Shown: one piece after another, positions 54,146 through 62,669 of the stretch
Layout: every line of letters starts with the position of its first letter
How positions within the stretch are numbered: the first letter of the stretch is position 1
Assembly (NCBI RefSeq): GCF_012241385.1
Contig: NZ_JAAVXB010000006.1
Span: forward strand, 1 to 64,000
Source of the DNA: Solimonas marina
Lineage (GTDB): Bacteria; Pseudomonadota; Gammaproteobacteria; Nevskiales; Nevskiaceae
DNA length: 64,000 bases
Reading direction: 5' to 3'
The notes under the pieces: model-generated
The model's database searches: none
Seen by the model: the letters and a program-made list of their open reading frames with translations, nothing else
Told to the model about the DNA's origin: nothing
Position numbers and translations under genes: made by a program

Positions 54146-54570
54146 GGTGCGGACCGCGCTTGCAGATCCTGCCAGGCGACGAGCAAGAATCCACCGGTCA
54201 GGCCCAGGTGCTCGAAGAACGCGTTGGCGACCGGACCACGTATGCCGTCGGCGGCGTGCCAGTCGCGGTTGGCGATCAACGTCGCCATCAGCGTGAACGC
54301 CGCCAGCGTCAGCGCACCGAACCAGCGCAGGCGGCCGCTGAGCACCAGAACCGATGCGAGTAGTTCGACGCTCAGCGTCAGTGCCGCGAACAGCGCCGCT
54401 GGCGCCAGACCGAAGCTGTGCATCTCGTCGATCGCTGCCGGAAAGGCGAACAGCTTCACCAGCCCGCCCTGCAGGTACGCCGAGCACAGACACAGCAGCG
54501 CTATGGCATGTACCGGCGGTGACGCGGCCCTTGTGGCGAGACGCCCCGCCCATGACGGCGGCGCACGCAT
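54142..54570 (-). CDS. DoxX-family membrane protein
   Basis: A 142-aa inner-membrane protein of the DoxX type with four helices (HAIALLCLCSAYLQGGLVKLF, ALFAALTLSVELLASVLVLSG, LRWFGALTLAAFTLMATLI, FEHLGLTGGFLLVAW). The ATG at 54570 overlaps the amidohydrolase stop by one base (TGATG) and is preferred over a longer in-frame start lying inside that gene. DoxX proteins are linked to quinone/thiosulfate redox and thiol stress; the exact role here is unknown. Confidence 0.87.
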   Translation of the reverse strand: MRAPPSWAGRLATRAASPPVHAIALLCLCSAYLQGGLVKLFAFPAAIDEMHSFGLAPAALFAALTLSVELLASVLVLSGRLRWFGALTLAAFTLMATLIANRDWHAADGIRGPVANAFFEHLGLTGGFLLVAWQDLQARSAP

Positions 54571-56441
54571 CAGACTGCCCAGCACGCGCAGCCCAGCGCG
54601 CCCCAGAAGCCCTGATAGTCGGAGACCGGCACGCTGTTGTTCCAGGCACGCGCGTGGTCGTGGCCGTGCACGGCGCACTGCTTCGTGCAGGCGCAAGCGG
54701 CGGCCATGCGCGGCTGCACGTCCGGCGCGGCCCAGGCGGCGTAGCCGCCGTAGCGACGCACCGGCGACCAGTCCGGCATCGCTGGCGGTGGGCTGTCCTC
54801 GTCGTAGCGTGCGAAGTCGCCGGCGGCATAGACGACCTTGCCGCCGACCAGCGTCAGCAACGAGCTGGTGTCGGCGATCTCGTCCTCGGCGCAGGCAAAG
54901 AAATCGCGATCCGGCACGATCAGATCAGCGAGCTGGCCGGCGGCGATGCGGCCCTTGCGACCTTCCTCGTTCGAGAACCAGGTGACGTTCTCGGTCCACA
55001 TGCGCAGCGCCGTCTCGCGCTCGAGGCAGTTCATGCGCGGATAGATCTGCAGCCCCCCGACGGTCTTGCCGGTGATCAGCCAGGCCAGCGAGACCCAGGG
55101 GTTGTACGACGCCACACGCGTGGCGTCGGTGCCGGCCGAGACCTTGACGCCGGCGTTGAGGATGCGCGCCACCGGCGGCGTCTCTTCGGCGGCGCCGCGC
55201 CCGTAGCGCTCGACGAAGTATTCACCCTGATAGGCCATGCGGTGCTGCAACGCGATGCCGCCGCCGAGCGCGGCGATGCGGTCGATCGAATGCGCGGAGA
55301 TGGTCTCGGCATGGTCGAAGAACCAGTTCAGACCGTCGAGCGGAATGTCCTGATTGACGCGCTCGAAGACGTCGAGCGCACGACTGATCGTCTCGTCGTA
55401 GGTCGCATGCAGGCGCCACGGCCAGCGGTTCTGCGCGAGAATGCGCACAACCGCCTCCAGCTCGCCTTCCATCTCCGGCGCCATGTCGGGGCGCGGCTGG
55501 CGGAAGTCCTCGAAGTCCGCCGCCGAAAACACCAGCATCTCGCCGGCGCCGTTGTGGCGGAAGTAGTCGTCGCCCTGCTGATAGGTGACCGACTGCGTCC
55601 ATTTCAGGAAGTCGTCCTTCTCTTGCTTCGGCTTCTGCGTGAACAGGTTGTAGGCCAGACGGATCGTCAGTTGGCCGGCGTCCGCGAGCTGGCGGATGAC
55701 CTCGTAGTCCTCGGGGTAATTCTGAAAGCCGCCGCCGGCGTCGATCGCGCCGGTCACGCCGAGCCGGTTGAGCTCGCGCATGAAGTGGCGCGTCGAGTTG
55801 AGCTGGTATTCCGGCGGCAACTTCGGCCCCTTGGCCAGCGTCGCGTAGAGAATCGCGGCATTCGGCCTGGCCAGCAGCAGGCCCGTGGGATTGCCGTGCG
55901 CGTCTCGTGTGATCTCCCCGCCCGGCGGCTGCGGCGTGTCTTTCGTGTAGCCGACCGCACGCAGCGCCGCGCCATTGAGCAGGGCGCGGTCGTACAGATG
56001 CAGGATGAAGACCGGTGTATCCGGCGCCGCGGCATTGAGTTCGTCGATGGTCGGCAGGCGCTTCTCGGCGAACTGGTGTTCGGTGAAGCCGCCGACCACG
56101 CGCACCCATTGTGGGGCCGGCGTGATCGCCACCTGGGCCTTGAGCATCGCCATCGCGTCGGACAGCGAGCGCACGCCGTCCCAGCGCAGTTCGAGGTTGA
56201 AGTTCAGGCCGCCGCGGATCAGGTGCAGATGGTTGTCGATCAGGCCCGGCAGCACGCGGCGGCCGTGCAGATCGATGACGCGCGTGTGGCTGCCGGCGTG
56301 ACGCATCGCGTCGTAGTCGTCGCCGACGGCGAGAAAGCGGCCGTCCTTGATCGCCACCGCCGTGGCGCGCGGCTGCTCGGGGTCGAGTGTCGCGAACAGG
56401 CCGTGATGCAGGATCAGATCGGCTGTGGGGGTTTCACTCAT
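54570..56441 (-). CDS. Amidohydrolase family 3 (YtcJ-like)
   Basis: A 623-aa metal-dependent amidohydrolase. The opening metal motif is GLIDNHLHLIRGG (about 67-79); further metal-site elements are a GFTEHQFAEKRLP segment, WRLHATYDETISRALDVFE and FFDHAETIS, and the closing SAGTDATRVASYNPW. Length is at the upper end for YtcJ/N-substituted formamide deformylase relatives because of a C-terminal extension rich in Cys and Trp (AACACTKQCAVHGHDH ... FWGALGCACWAV). It overlaps XapX by four bases upstream and DoxX by one downstream. The amide or imide substrate is unknown. Confidence 0.87.
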   Translation of the reverse strand: MSETPTADLILHHGLFATLDPEQPRATAVAIKDGRFLAVGDDYDAMRHAGSHTRVIDLHGRRVLPGLIDNHLHLIRGGLNFNLELRWDGVRSLSDAMAMLKAQVAITPAPQWVRVVGGFTEHQFAEKRLPTIDELNAAAPDTPVFILHLYDRALLNGAALRAVGYTKDTPQPPGGEITRDAHGNPTGLLLARPNAAILYATLAKGPKLPPEYQLNSTRHFMRELNRLGVTGAIDAGGGFQNYPEDYEVIRQLADAGQLTIRLAYNLFTQKPKQEKDDFLKWTQSVTYQQGDDYFRHNGAGEMLVFSAADFEDFRQPRPDMAPEMEGELEAVVRILAQNRWPWRLHATYDETISRALDVFERVNQDIPLDGLNWFFDHAETISAHSIDRIAALGGGIALQHRMAYQGEYFVERYGRGAAEETPPVARILNAGVKVSAGTDATRVASYNPWVSLAWLITGKTVGGLQIYPRMNCLERETALRMWTENVTWFSNEEGRKGRIAAGQLADLIVPDRDFFACAEDEIADTSSLLTLVGGKVVYAAGDFARYDEDSPPPAMPDWSPVRRYGGYAAWAAPDVQPRMAAACACTKQCAVHGHDHARAWNNSVPVSDYQGFWGALGCACWAV

Positions 56442-56707
56442 GGTTGGGATTCCTCATCGACGGCCGCGCGCCGTCTGGCCTGCGGCATCTGGCCGAAAAT
56501 GTGGGGACGGACCTGTTCACCGATCCACGACACCTGCGTGTCGCGCGACCACAGTTGGCGCGCCAGCGGCGGCACCTGCTCGCCGAGCAGGATGCCGAGC
56601 AGGCCGAGCAGCGCGATCACCGGCGGCGCCGGCGATCGCACCCCGAACAGGCCGTAGATCAGGCCGACGAAGACGCCGACGGCCAGCGACAGCAGATACG
56701 GTTTCAT
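56438..56707 (-). CDS. XapX-domain membrane protein
   Basis: An 89-aa protein with the XapX domain: two short hydrophobic segments around the diagnostic VGLIYGLFGVRSPAPPVIALLGLLGILLGEQ (about 12-43), then a polar tail. It overlaps the amidohydrolase start by four bases. XapX-domain proteins are typically found near isochorismatase-like hydrolases and YtcJ amidohydrolases; function is not established. Confidence 0.9.
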   Translation of the reverse strand: MKPYLLSLAVGVFVGLIYGLFGVRSPAPPVIALLGLLGILLGEQVPPLARQLWSRDTQVSWIGEQVRPHIFGQMPQARRRAAVDEESQP

Positions 56708-56728
56708 GGTGGGCTCCGACGCTCCGGC

Positions 56729-57382
56729 TCAGCCTTCGTGGGCGCCGAACATGCTCTTGGCGTAAATGATGCCGAGGCCGTAAGAGCCGCCATACTTGCG
56801 GGCGATGCCGGTCGTCATGTCGTAGGTGCCGGAGCGCGCCCAGTCACGCTGCAGTTCCAACAGATACTGAAGCGAGGTCATCGGCGTCACGCCGGCTTGC
56901 ACCATGCGCTGCATCGCGCGTTCGTGCGCCTCGCTCGAAACGTCGCCGCAGGCGTCGGCGATGACGTAGACCTCGAAGCCCTGATCGAGCGCCGACAGCG
57001 TCGGCCCGACGATGCAGACCGACGTCCACAAGCCGGCGAAGACCAGCCGCTTCTTGCCGATGCGGTTGACCTCGGCGATGACCTGTGCGTCCTCCCAGGT
57101 GTTCATCGACGTGCGATCGAGCAGCGCCTGCCCCGGAAACGGCGCGGTCACCTCGTCGAACATCGGCCCGGAGAAACTTTTCTCGGCGACCGTCGTCAGG
57201 ATCGTCGGCACCTTGAAGCCGGCGGCGGCGCTGGCAATCAGCGCCGCATTGTTGCGCAGATTGACGGCGTCGATCGAATGCGTGGCAAACGACATCTGCG
57301 ACTGGAAGTCGATCAGGATCAGCGCGTGGTCCTGCGGCGAGATCAGTTTGGCGCCGGGCGTCGGCGTGGCATTGACAGTCAT
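56729..57382 (-). CDS. Isochorismatase-like hydrolase (YcaC group)
   Basis: A 217-aa cysteine hydrolase of the isochorismatase superfamily. Asp25 in LILIDFQSQM and Cys123 in GLWTSVCIVGP are two of the catalytic triad positions; the third position probably lies in ALLDRTSMNTW, where Arg90 rather than Lys is seen, as in some YcaC-like members. The C-terminal part is a helical extension (LLELQRDWARSGTYDMTTG). It heads the seven-gene operon, which faces a two-component system across a 207-base gap with GC-rich palindromes. Confidence 0.88.
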   Translation of the reverse strand: MTVNATPTPGAKLISPQDHALILIDFQSQMSFATHSIDAVNLRNNAALIASAAAGFKVPTILTTVAEKSFSGPMFDEVTAPFPGQALLDRTSMNTWEDAQVIAEVNRIGKKRLVFAGLWTSVCIVGPTLSALDQGFEVYVIADACGDVSSEAHERAMQRMVQAGVTPMTSLQYLLELQRDWARSGTYDMTTGIARKYGGSYGLGIIYAKSMFGAHEG

Positions 57383-57489
57383 CTGGGTTCCCCTGATTGG
57401 CGTGGCGGTAGCCCCGGTGGTGACGGCGGCTTGGAGCAATGCTGAGCGGTCGGCGCCGCGCGCAACATCCCGGATCGGGCCACGCTGCG

Positions 57490-57541
57490 CTCCCCCATCC
57501 GGGGGAGTCGCTGCCACCGGACACCGAATTACCCGATCGGG
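57490..57541. promoter_or_regulatory. GC-rich palindromes in the divergent two-component/operon gap
   Basis: Two palindromes lie in the gap between the isochorismatase-headed operon and the kinase gene: CTCCCCC-atcc-GGGGGAG (57490-57507) and CCCGATCGGG (57532-57541). Both share a C-run, ATC and G-run. They are candidate binding sites for the NarL-type regulator encoded next door, placed to control both directions. Confidence 0.5.
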
Positions 57542-57589
57542 GGATGCGCCGCCGCGGCCGGCACGAGATAAGGAGCACTGGCCCATGCG

Positions 57590-58801
57590 GTGAACGCAAT
57601 GCAACGTGAAGCTGTCGGCATTCCCGGCGTGATCGGACTGCTGGGCCTCTGGCTCTGCGGCCTCGCCGGCGCGTCGCCCGCCGTGTTCGGCAGCGCGACG
57701 ATCCGCGCCGTCACCGTCGGCGACCATGTCTACGCGGCACACAGCGGCCTGCTGCTACCGCCAGGGACGCGCAGCCTGCGCATCGACTACGAGCTGACCG
57801 ACCCGCTGGCGCATTTCGCCTACCGGCTCGACAACGTCGATCCGCAGTGGCGCATTGCCGGCGGCCGTCTGCAGGCGGCCTACACGAATCTCGAACCGGG
57901 CAGCTACCGCTTCCGCATCGCCGTGACCGACGCCGACGGCAGCGATCCGTTCGAGGCGGCGCGTCTCGACTTTCGCATCGCGCCGCGCTACTTCCAGACC
58001 TGGTGGTTCCGGCTCGCCTGCACGATCGCGGCGCTGGCGGCTTTGTGGCTGCTCTACCTGCTGCGCCTGCGGCAGATGACGCTGCGCCTGCGCGTGCGGC
58101 TTGAAGAACGCTACGGCGAGCGCGAACGCATCGCCCGCGAACTGCACGACACCCTGCTGCAGAGCATCCAGGGACTGCTCCTGCGCTTCGAGGCCTTTGC
58201 CGCGGACATTCGCGATCCAGCCACCCGAGCGCAGTTCGAGCGGACGCTGGACCGCGCCGACGCGGTACTCGTCGAAGGCCGAGAGCGTGTCCGTCTGCTG
58301 CGCGAGATGGCGCTGCCGGCTCAGGAGCTCGAGGAGGCTTACACGCAGATTGCAGACGAGCTGGCGTTGCTGCGCCCGGTACCGTTCCGGGTCACGCCGG
58401 ATCGCGAGCATCGCCGGCCGTTGAATCCGCTGGTGCGCGACGAGTTGCTGCAGCTTGGACGCGAAGCGCTCAATAATGCCTTCCAGCACGCCCAGGCCCG
58501 GCACATCGACGTGCTGATCGCTTACGGTCGCAAGGAGCTGGAACTGCTGATCCGCGATGACGGCCGCGGCATCGATCGGGCTATTCTTGCGGCCGGTGGA
58601 CGGCCGGGACACTGGGGGTTGTCGAACATGCGCGAACGGGCAGACAAGATCGGAGCGACGTTTGTGATCCGCAGCGAGTCGGGCGTCGGCACCGAAGTCA
58701 CGGTCCGGGTGCCGGCCGCGGCCGCCTACTGCAACCGCTCGGCGCGGCGCTGGCTGCGCGAGCTGGCCGGGCGCGCGGTCGCCCACGACGTGCTGCCATG
58801 A
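57590..58801 (+). CDS. Short Y_Y_Y sensor histidine kinase
   Basis: A 403-aa membrane kinase: N-terminal signal/anchor, a periplasmic Y_Y_Y domain (HFAYRLDNVDPQWRIAGGRL, then AAYTNLEPGSYRFRIAVTD, about 75-115), a transmembrane helix (about 139-158), HisKA_3 with His186 in RELHDTLLQSIQG and an ATPase domain ending in DDGRGID and HWGLSNMRERA. It looks like the kinase at 44469 without its beta-propeller. AGGAG at 57571-57575 is 14 bases from the GTG start and eight from a three-codon ORF (ATG CGG TGA) whose stop overlaps that GTG. A start at ATG 57599 is also possible. The stop overlaps the regulator by four bases. Confidence 0.88.
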   Translation: MNAMQREAVGIPGVIGLLGLWLCGLAGASPAVFGSATIRAVTVGDHVYAAHSGLLLPPGTRSLRIDYELTDPLAHFAYRLDNVDPQWRIAGGRLQAAYTNLEPGSYRFRIAVTDADGSDPFEAARLDFRIAPRYFQTWWFRLACTIAALAALWLLYLLRLRQMTLRLRVRLEERYGERERIARELHDTLLQSIQGLLLRFEAFAADIRDPATRAQFERTLDRADAVLVEGRERVRLLREMALPAQELEEAYTQIADELALLRPVPFRVTPDREHRRPLNPLVRDELLQLGREALNNAFQHAQARHIDVLIAYGRKELELLIRDDGRGIDRAILAAGGRPGHWGLSNMRERADKIGATFVIRSESGVGTEVTVRVPAAAAYCNRSARRWLRELAGRAVAHDVLP

Positions 58802-59427
58802 ACGGGCCGGCCCGGATCCGCGTGATGGTCGTCGACGACCATCCGCTGCTGCGCGAAGGCATCGCCGCGGTGCTGGCGCGGCAGACCGACATCGAGCTGG
58901 TCGCTGAAGCGGCCGATGGTCTCGAGGCGATCGAACAGTTCCGCCAGCATCGTCCGGACGTGACGCTGATGGACCTGCAGATGCCGCGCATGAACGGCAT
59001 CGACGCGATCGCTGCGATCCGTCGCGACCATCCGGCGGCGCGCATGGTCGTGTTGACGACGTACAAAGGCGACGCGCAGGCACTACGCGCGATCAAGGCC
59101 GGCGCCACCGGTTATCTGCTGAAAAGCACGCTGCGCAAGGAGATGGTCGAAACGATTCGCAGCGTGCACGCCGGGCGCCGCCACGTGCCGGCCGAGATCG
59201 CCTGCGAGATCGCCGAGCACGTCGCCGACGACGCGCTGAGCCTGCGCGAGATCGACGTACTCGGCCGCGTCGCAGTCGGCAACACCAACCGCGAGGTCGC
59301 ACGGCAGCTCGGCATTTCCGAGGAAACCGTCAAGGCGCATCTCAAGAACCTCTTCGCCAAGCTCAGCGCCAAGGACCGGACGCACGCGGTCATGCTCGCG
59401 CTCAAGCGGGGAATCCTGCAGATTTGA
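58798..59427 (+). CDS. NarL/LuxR-type response regulator
   Basis: A 209-aa response regulator. The receiver domain (about 7-122) has the acidic pair VVDDHP, phospho-acceptor Asp59 in VTLMDLQMP and Lys in GYLLKS; the C-terminal LuxR helix-turn-helix (about 145-205) reads LSLREIDVLGRVAVGNTNREVARQLGISEETVKAHLKNLFAKL. It is co-translated with the kinase (four-base overlap) and is the natural regulator of the divergent seven-gene operon. Confidence 0.95.
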   Translation: MNGPARIRVMVVDDHPLLREGIAAVLARQTDIELVAEAADGLEAIEQFRQHRPDVTLMDLQMPRMNGIDAIAAIRRDHPAARMVVLTTYKGDAQALRAIKAGATGYLLKSTLRKEMVETIRSVHAGRRHVPAEIACEIAEHVADDALSLREIDVLGRVAVGNTNREVARQLGISEETVKAHLKNLFAKLSAKDRTHAVMLALKRGILQI

Positions 59428-59442
59428 GCGACGCATAAAAAA

Positions 59443-59472
59443 GGGGCGGCGGTGCCTGCGCACCGCCGCCCC
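59443..59472 (-). terminator. Strong intrinsic terminator for the BNR gene
   Basis: A perfect 12-base stem (GGGGCGGCGGTG / CACCGCCGCCCC, 6-base loop) is followed on the minus strand by a T-run (59436-59442). It lies 21 bases past the stop of the BNR-repeat protein gene and can also stop read-through from the regulator on the plus strand. Confidence 0.9.
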
Positions 59473-59493
59473 GTCACTTCAACCGCTTTCGCC

Positions 59494-62400
59494 TCAGGCG
59501 CGGCGCGCCCGGCCGATGAAGCGGCGCCGGCGCAGCGCCGCCGCGAGCATCAGCAGCACCAGCATTGCCGGTTCCATCGCACCGCCACCGTTGCCGCCGC
59601 TGGTCGTACCGCCAGTCGTGCTGCCGCCAGTCGTGCTGCCGCCCGTGGTGCTGCCGCCCGTGGTGCTACCGCCTGTGGTGCTACCGCCTGTGGTGTCGCC
59701 ACCGGTACTGCCGCCGCTGGTGCTGTCGCCGAACGTATAGCGATAGACCCCACGACCGTAGACCGCCGCGTAGAGCCCGGTGTCGTCCGCCGGATCCACC
59801 TGCAGCCAGCTGATGACGGTGCTCGGCAGGCCGTCGCCCAGGACGGTCCAGCTGCTGCCGTTGGCGTCGGACGAGATGAAGGCACCGATATCGGTACCGA
59901 CAATCACCTGGCCGTCGTGCAGCGCAATCGACTGGAACGGCACGTCCGGCAGATCGCCCGAAATATCGGTGAAGGTCTCGCCCGCGTCGGTGGACTTGTA
60001 GACATGGCCGCTGCCGATGTCCGTGTTGGTATCGAGGTACGAATCCGGCGTCACCCACTGGCGATTGGCGTAGCCGGCCAGCGCCACGTAGACCGTCTTC
60101 GGATCGTTGGGGTCGATGGCGATGCCGCTGATATAGCGGTTCGGCAGGCCGGTGCCGGTGGCGAAATGCCAGCCGTCGCTGGTGCCGGCCTGCGGTGCGG
60201 CGTCGCCGCCGACGTTGGTCGCGATGCCGCTCTTGAAGCCCTGGTCGGTGTGATTGAGGATGTCGCACACGCCGCAATAACCGACGTAGGCCGCATCGCC
60301 GTGCAGCGCGACGGTCGACATGGTGTTGGTCGCGCCGCTGTCCGCGGTACCGAGATCGAAGACCTGCGTCCAGCTGCCGCTCGGACCTTCGAGGCGCTCG
60401 ACGATTTCCTGGCCGCCCGTCATCAGGTGGTTGGCGTTCAGCGGGTCCATGACGAATACGGTGTCGAACATCGCATTGGTCAGCGACGGCGCGATGCTGG
60501 TCCAGCTGGCACCGCCGTCCTGCGTGACGCGAATGTCGCCGTAGGTGTACTCGGTGTAGGCCGTCTGGCTGTTGTCCGGATCGACGGCGGCGTAGAAGCC
60601 GTCGCCACCGTACGTCATGTAGTACTTGCCGTCGGTGTCGATCTTGCCGGAACCATTGTCCTGCAGTCCCCACCAGACGACGCCGTCCTTGGCCGCAGCA
60701 ATGCCGTATGGCAGCGTGGTGTTGAAGCCGTTGTTGGCGCCATCGCCCCAGTTGGCATTGCCGAAGTCCGAGCTCGAATCGACGTGCTGCGTGTAGGCGC
60801 CGCCGTCGTTGCCGATCACCACCGTCACGCCGCCACTACCGTCGTCATCCGGAATGAAGATGCCGGCGTGCTGGTCGGGATGCGCAGTGTTGTGCGGCAG
60901 CGGATCGTTGCTCAGCGGGCAGATCGGCAGGCCCAGCGTCAGCGCACCGCAGGTATCGCCGGCAAAGTAGTCGGCAATCACCTTGAAGTCGCTCGGGCCG
61001 GCCTGCAGCAGACCGTTGAGCGGCACATTGGTGAGTCGGTTCATCCACACTTCTTCGAGGCCGAACAACAGGCGCGTCGGCACACCGTTGAGCTGGCGCG
61101 TGGGATCGGGGTTGACCCACAGGTTGTAGTAAGCCTGCACGCCCGGCGCATAGCCGAGCGCGCTTTCGACGAGCAGTGCCGAGCCGGTACCCGGCGCGGT
61201 GATTTCGGTGGTGTCGGCCATCCGCGTCCAGGTCTTGCCGAAGTCCGGCGAGACGTAGATGCCGTTGAACAGCGACGAATTCAGCAGCGAGGTCAGACCG
61301 GTCGGATCGTACAGCGCTTCCGGCGCGTCGAGGATCGGATAGCCGCCGTTGAACAGCACCGCGTCCTCGACCATCGCGTAGACGTAGTTGTGGTTCTGAT
61401 CGGCGCCGATCACCGGTCCCAGGGCGATGCGGCCGATGCGATTCTGCACGGCGAAGCCGGCGGGCGACAGCGTGTTGATCGTGTCGGTATCCCAGCGCGT
61501 GAAGCTGCCGTCGGCACCGGTATCCGAGTAATACAGGCCGTTGCCCGGCGCATGCGGCGTGCTCGCGGCGTCCGGGAAGGTGGCGCCGTTGCCGGCGCGA
61601 TAGCCGACCGCGGCGAGCACCTGGCCGCCGGTTTCGTCGGTCGTACCGCCCGGCTCCTTGACGATGACGTCGGTGACGAAGTTGGCGAACTCGCACTCCG
61701 CGTCGTAACGGCCGTCGCAGTTTCCGCCGACCGGCAGGCTGATCAGCGTGTAGCTGCGACCGGCGTCGGTCGAGCGGTAAAGGCCCTTGCTGGTGCCCAG
61801 ATAGACCTTGTTCGGATCGGAATGATCGACCGCGACCTTGAAGCCCATGATGCCGTCCGGCACCCCCGACGCCAGCGTCCAGGTCTTGCCCATGTCGTTC
61901 GACCAGAACGCACCGAGACCGACGAAGGTGCCGCCGCCCATGCTCGGCTCGCCGCCGAGGGCAATGACGGTGCCGCCGCCGGCCGAGCTCCAGGCGACCG
62001 CGCCGATGGTCTGCGATGGCAAGCTGTCGCCGATCGACTGCCAGGTCTGGCCCTTGTCCGGGCTCATCCAGACGCCGCCGTTACCGACGCTGGCGAACAG
62101 ACGCTTGTTGACGGCATCGTAGTCGAAGCTGTCGATACGGCCGCTGACGTTGACCAGGCCTTCGCCGTTGACGGCCGGATAACGGCTGTCATTGGAGATC
62201 ACCGGGCCGCTGCCGTAGGCCGACCACTGGCCGGCGGCACCGGTCACCGCATCCTGCTTGGAGACCAGTTCGCTCTTGCGCTGCACTGCCGCCAGCATCG
62301 CGCCGGGCTTGGGATCGTTGCCGAAGCGCGCCGAACGGTCGCGCTCCATGGCCATGCGCTCGTGCGGCGATTCGAAGGTGCGGCCGCGGACGCAGGCGGC

Positions 62401-62613
62401 GGATTCCATCTCGCCGTTGGCTTCGCGTACCCCACCTTCGCGACGGTAGCCGTCCGGGCACAGACCGGTGACGGCGAAGCGCGCCAGCTGATAGGCCTGC
62501 ACCGGGTTGTGCACGCCGTGGCGCGGTGCCCACCATGCTGTTGCGGCGGCGATACCGCCGATGATAACGACGGCGGTGGCCGGCAACAGCCACCTGTTTT
62601 TCGTTTCAGCCAT
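59494..62613 (-). CDS. Exported BNR/WD40-like beta-propeller protein with C-terminal sorting tail
   Basis: A 1039-aa exported protein. It has an N-terminal signal-anchor helix (about 8-28), then many BNR/YVTN blades recognisable by SxDxGxTW patterns (MSPDKGQTWQSIGD, WSNDMGKTWTLAS, YRSTDAGRSYTLIS, VSPDFGKTWTRM, VTQDGGASWTSIA, YKSTDAGETFTDIS), a Gly/Ser/Thr linker of about seven GGSTT repeats, and a C-terminal GGNGGGAMEPAMLVLLML helix followed by RRRR. That last part has the layout of a GlyGly-CTERM (rhombosortase) or similar sorting signal. It lies 56 bases downstream of a TonB-receptor gene and is probably co-transcribed with it. Substrate is unknown. Confidence 0.82.
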   Translation of the reverse strand: MAETKNRWLLPATAVVIIGGIAAATAWWAPRHGVHNPVQAYQLARFAVTGLCPDGYRREGGVREANGEMESAACVRGRTFESPHERMAMERDRSARFGNDPKPGAMLAAVQRKSELVSKQDAVTGAAGQWSAYGSGPVISNDSRYPAVNGEGLVNVSGRIDSFDYDAVNKRLFASVGNGGVWMSPDKGQTWQSIGDSLPSQTIGAVAWSSAGGGTVIALGGEPSMGGGTFVGLGAFWSNDMGKTWTLASGVPDGIMGFKVAVDHSDPNKVYLGTSKGLYRSTDAGRSYTLISLPVGGNCDGRYDAECEFANFVTDVIVKEPGGTTDETGGQVLAAVGYRAGNGATFPDAASTPHAPGNGLYYSDTGADGSFTRWDTDTINTLSPAGFAVQNRIGRIALGPVIGADQNHNYVYAMVEDAVLFNGGYPILDAPEALYDPTGLTSLLNSSLFNGIYVSPDFGKTWTRMADTTEITAPGTGSALLVESALGYAPGVQAYYNLWVNPDPTRQLNGVPTRLLFGLEEVWMNRLTNVPLNGLLQAGPSDFKVIADYFAGDTCGALTLGLPICPLSNDPLPHNTAHPDQHAGIFIPDDDGSGGVTVVIGNDGGAYTQHVDSSSDFGNANWGDGANNGFNTTLPYGIAAAKDGVVWWGLQDNGSGKIDTDGKYYMTYGGDGFYAAVDPDNSQTAYTEYTYGDIRVTQDGGASWTSIAPSLTNAMFDTVFVMDPLNANHLMTGGQEIVERLEGPSGSWTQVFDLGTADSGATNTMSTVALHGDAAYVGYCGVCDILNHTDQGFKSGIATNVGGDAAPQAGTSDGWHFATGTGLPNRYISGIAIDPNDPKTVYVALAGYANRQWVTPDSYLDTNTDIGSGHVYKSTDAGETFTDISGDLPDVPFQSIALHDGQVIVGTDIGAFISSDANGSSWTVLGDGLPSTVISWLQVDPADDTGLYAAVYGRGVYRYTFGDSTSGGSTGGDTTGGSTTGGSTTGGSTTGGSTTGGSTTGGTTSGGNGGGAMEPAMLVLLMLAAALRRRRFIGRARRA
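59601..59730 (-). repeat. 15-bp tandem repeat encoding GGSTT linker
   Basis: About eight imperfect copies of a 15-base unit (minus strand GGCGGTAGCACCACA-like, encoding Gly-Gly-Ser-Thr-Thr) lie near the 3' end of the BNR gene. Unit length is a multiple of three, so copy number can change without a frameshift. Confidence 0.85.
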
Positions 62614-62669
62614 GAAAAATCCCCTGATCCCTGAAACTGTGTTGGAAAACGTATTGCGGCGATGCACGT

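Noticed and set aside
59601-59730. Short regular repeats considered as a CRISPR array
   Set aside because: The 15-base units are contiguous, without spacers, and encode a Gly-Ser-Thr linker in frame.
59452-62634. A 1060-codon open frame on the plus strand opposite the BNR gene
   Set aside because: It is the antisense of a well-supported beta-propeller gene with a terminator on the minus strand; the frame shows only GC-rich composition with no domain, signal or ribosome-binding site.
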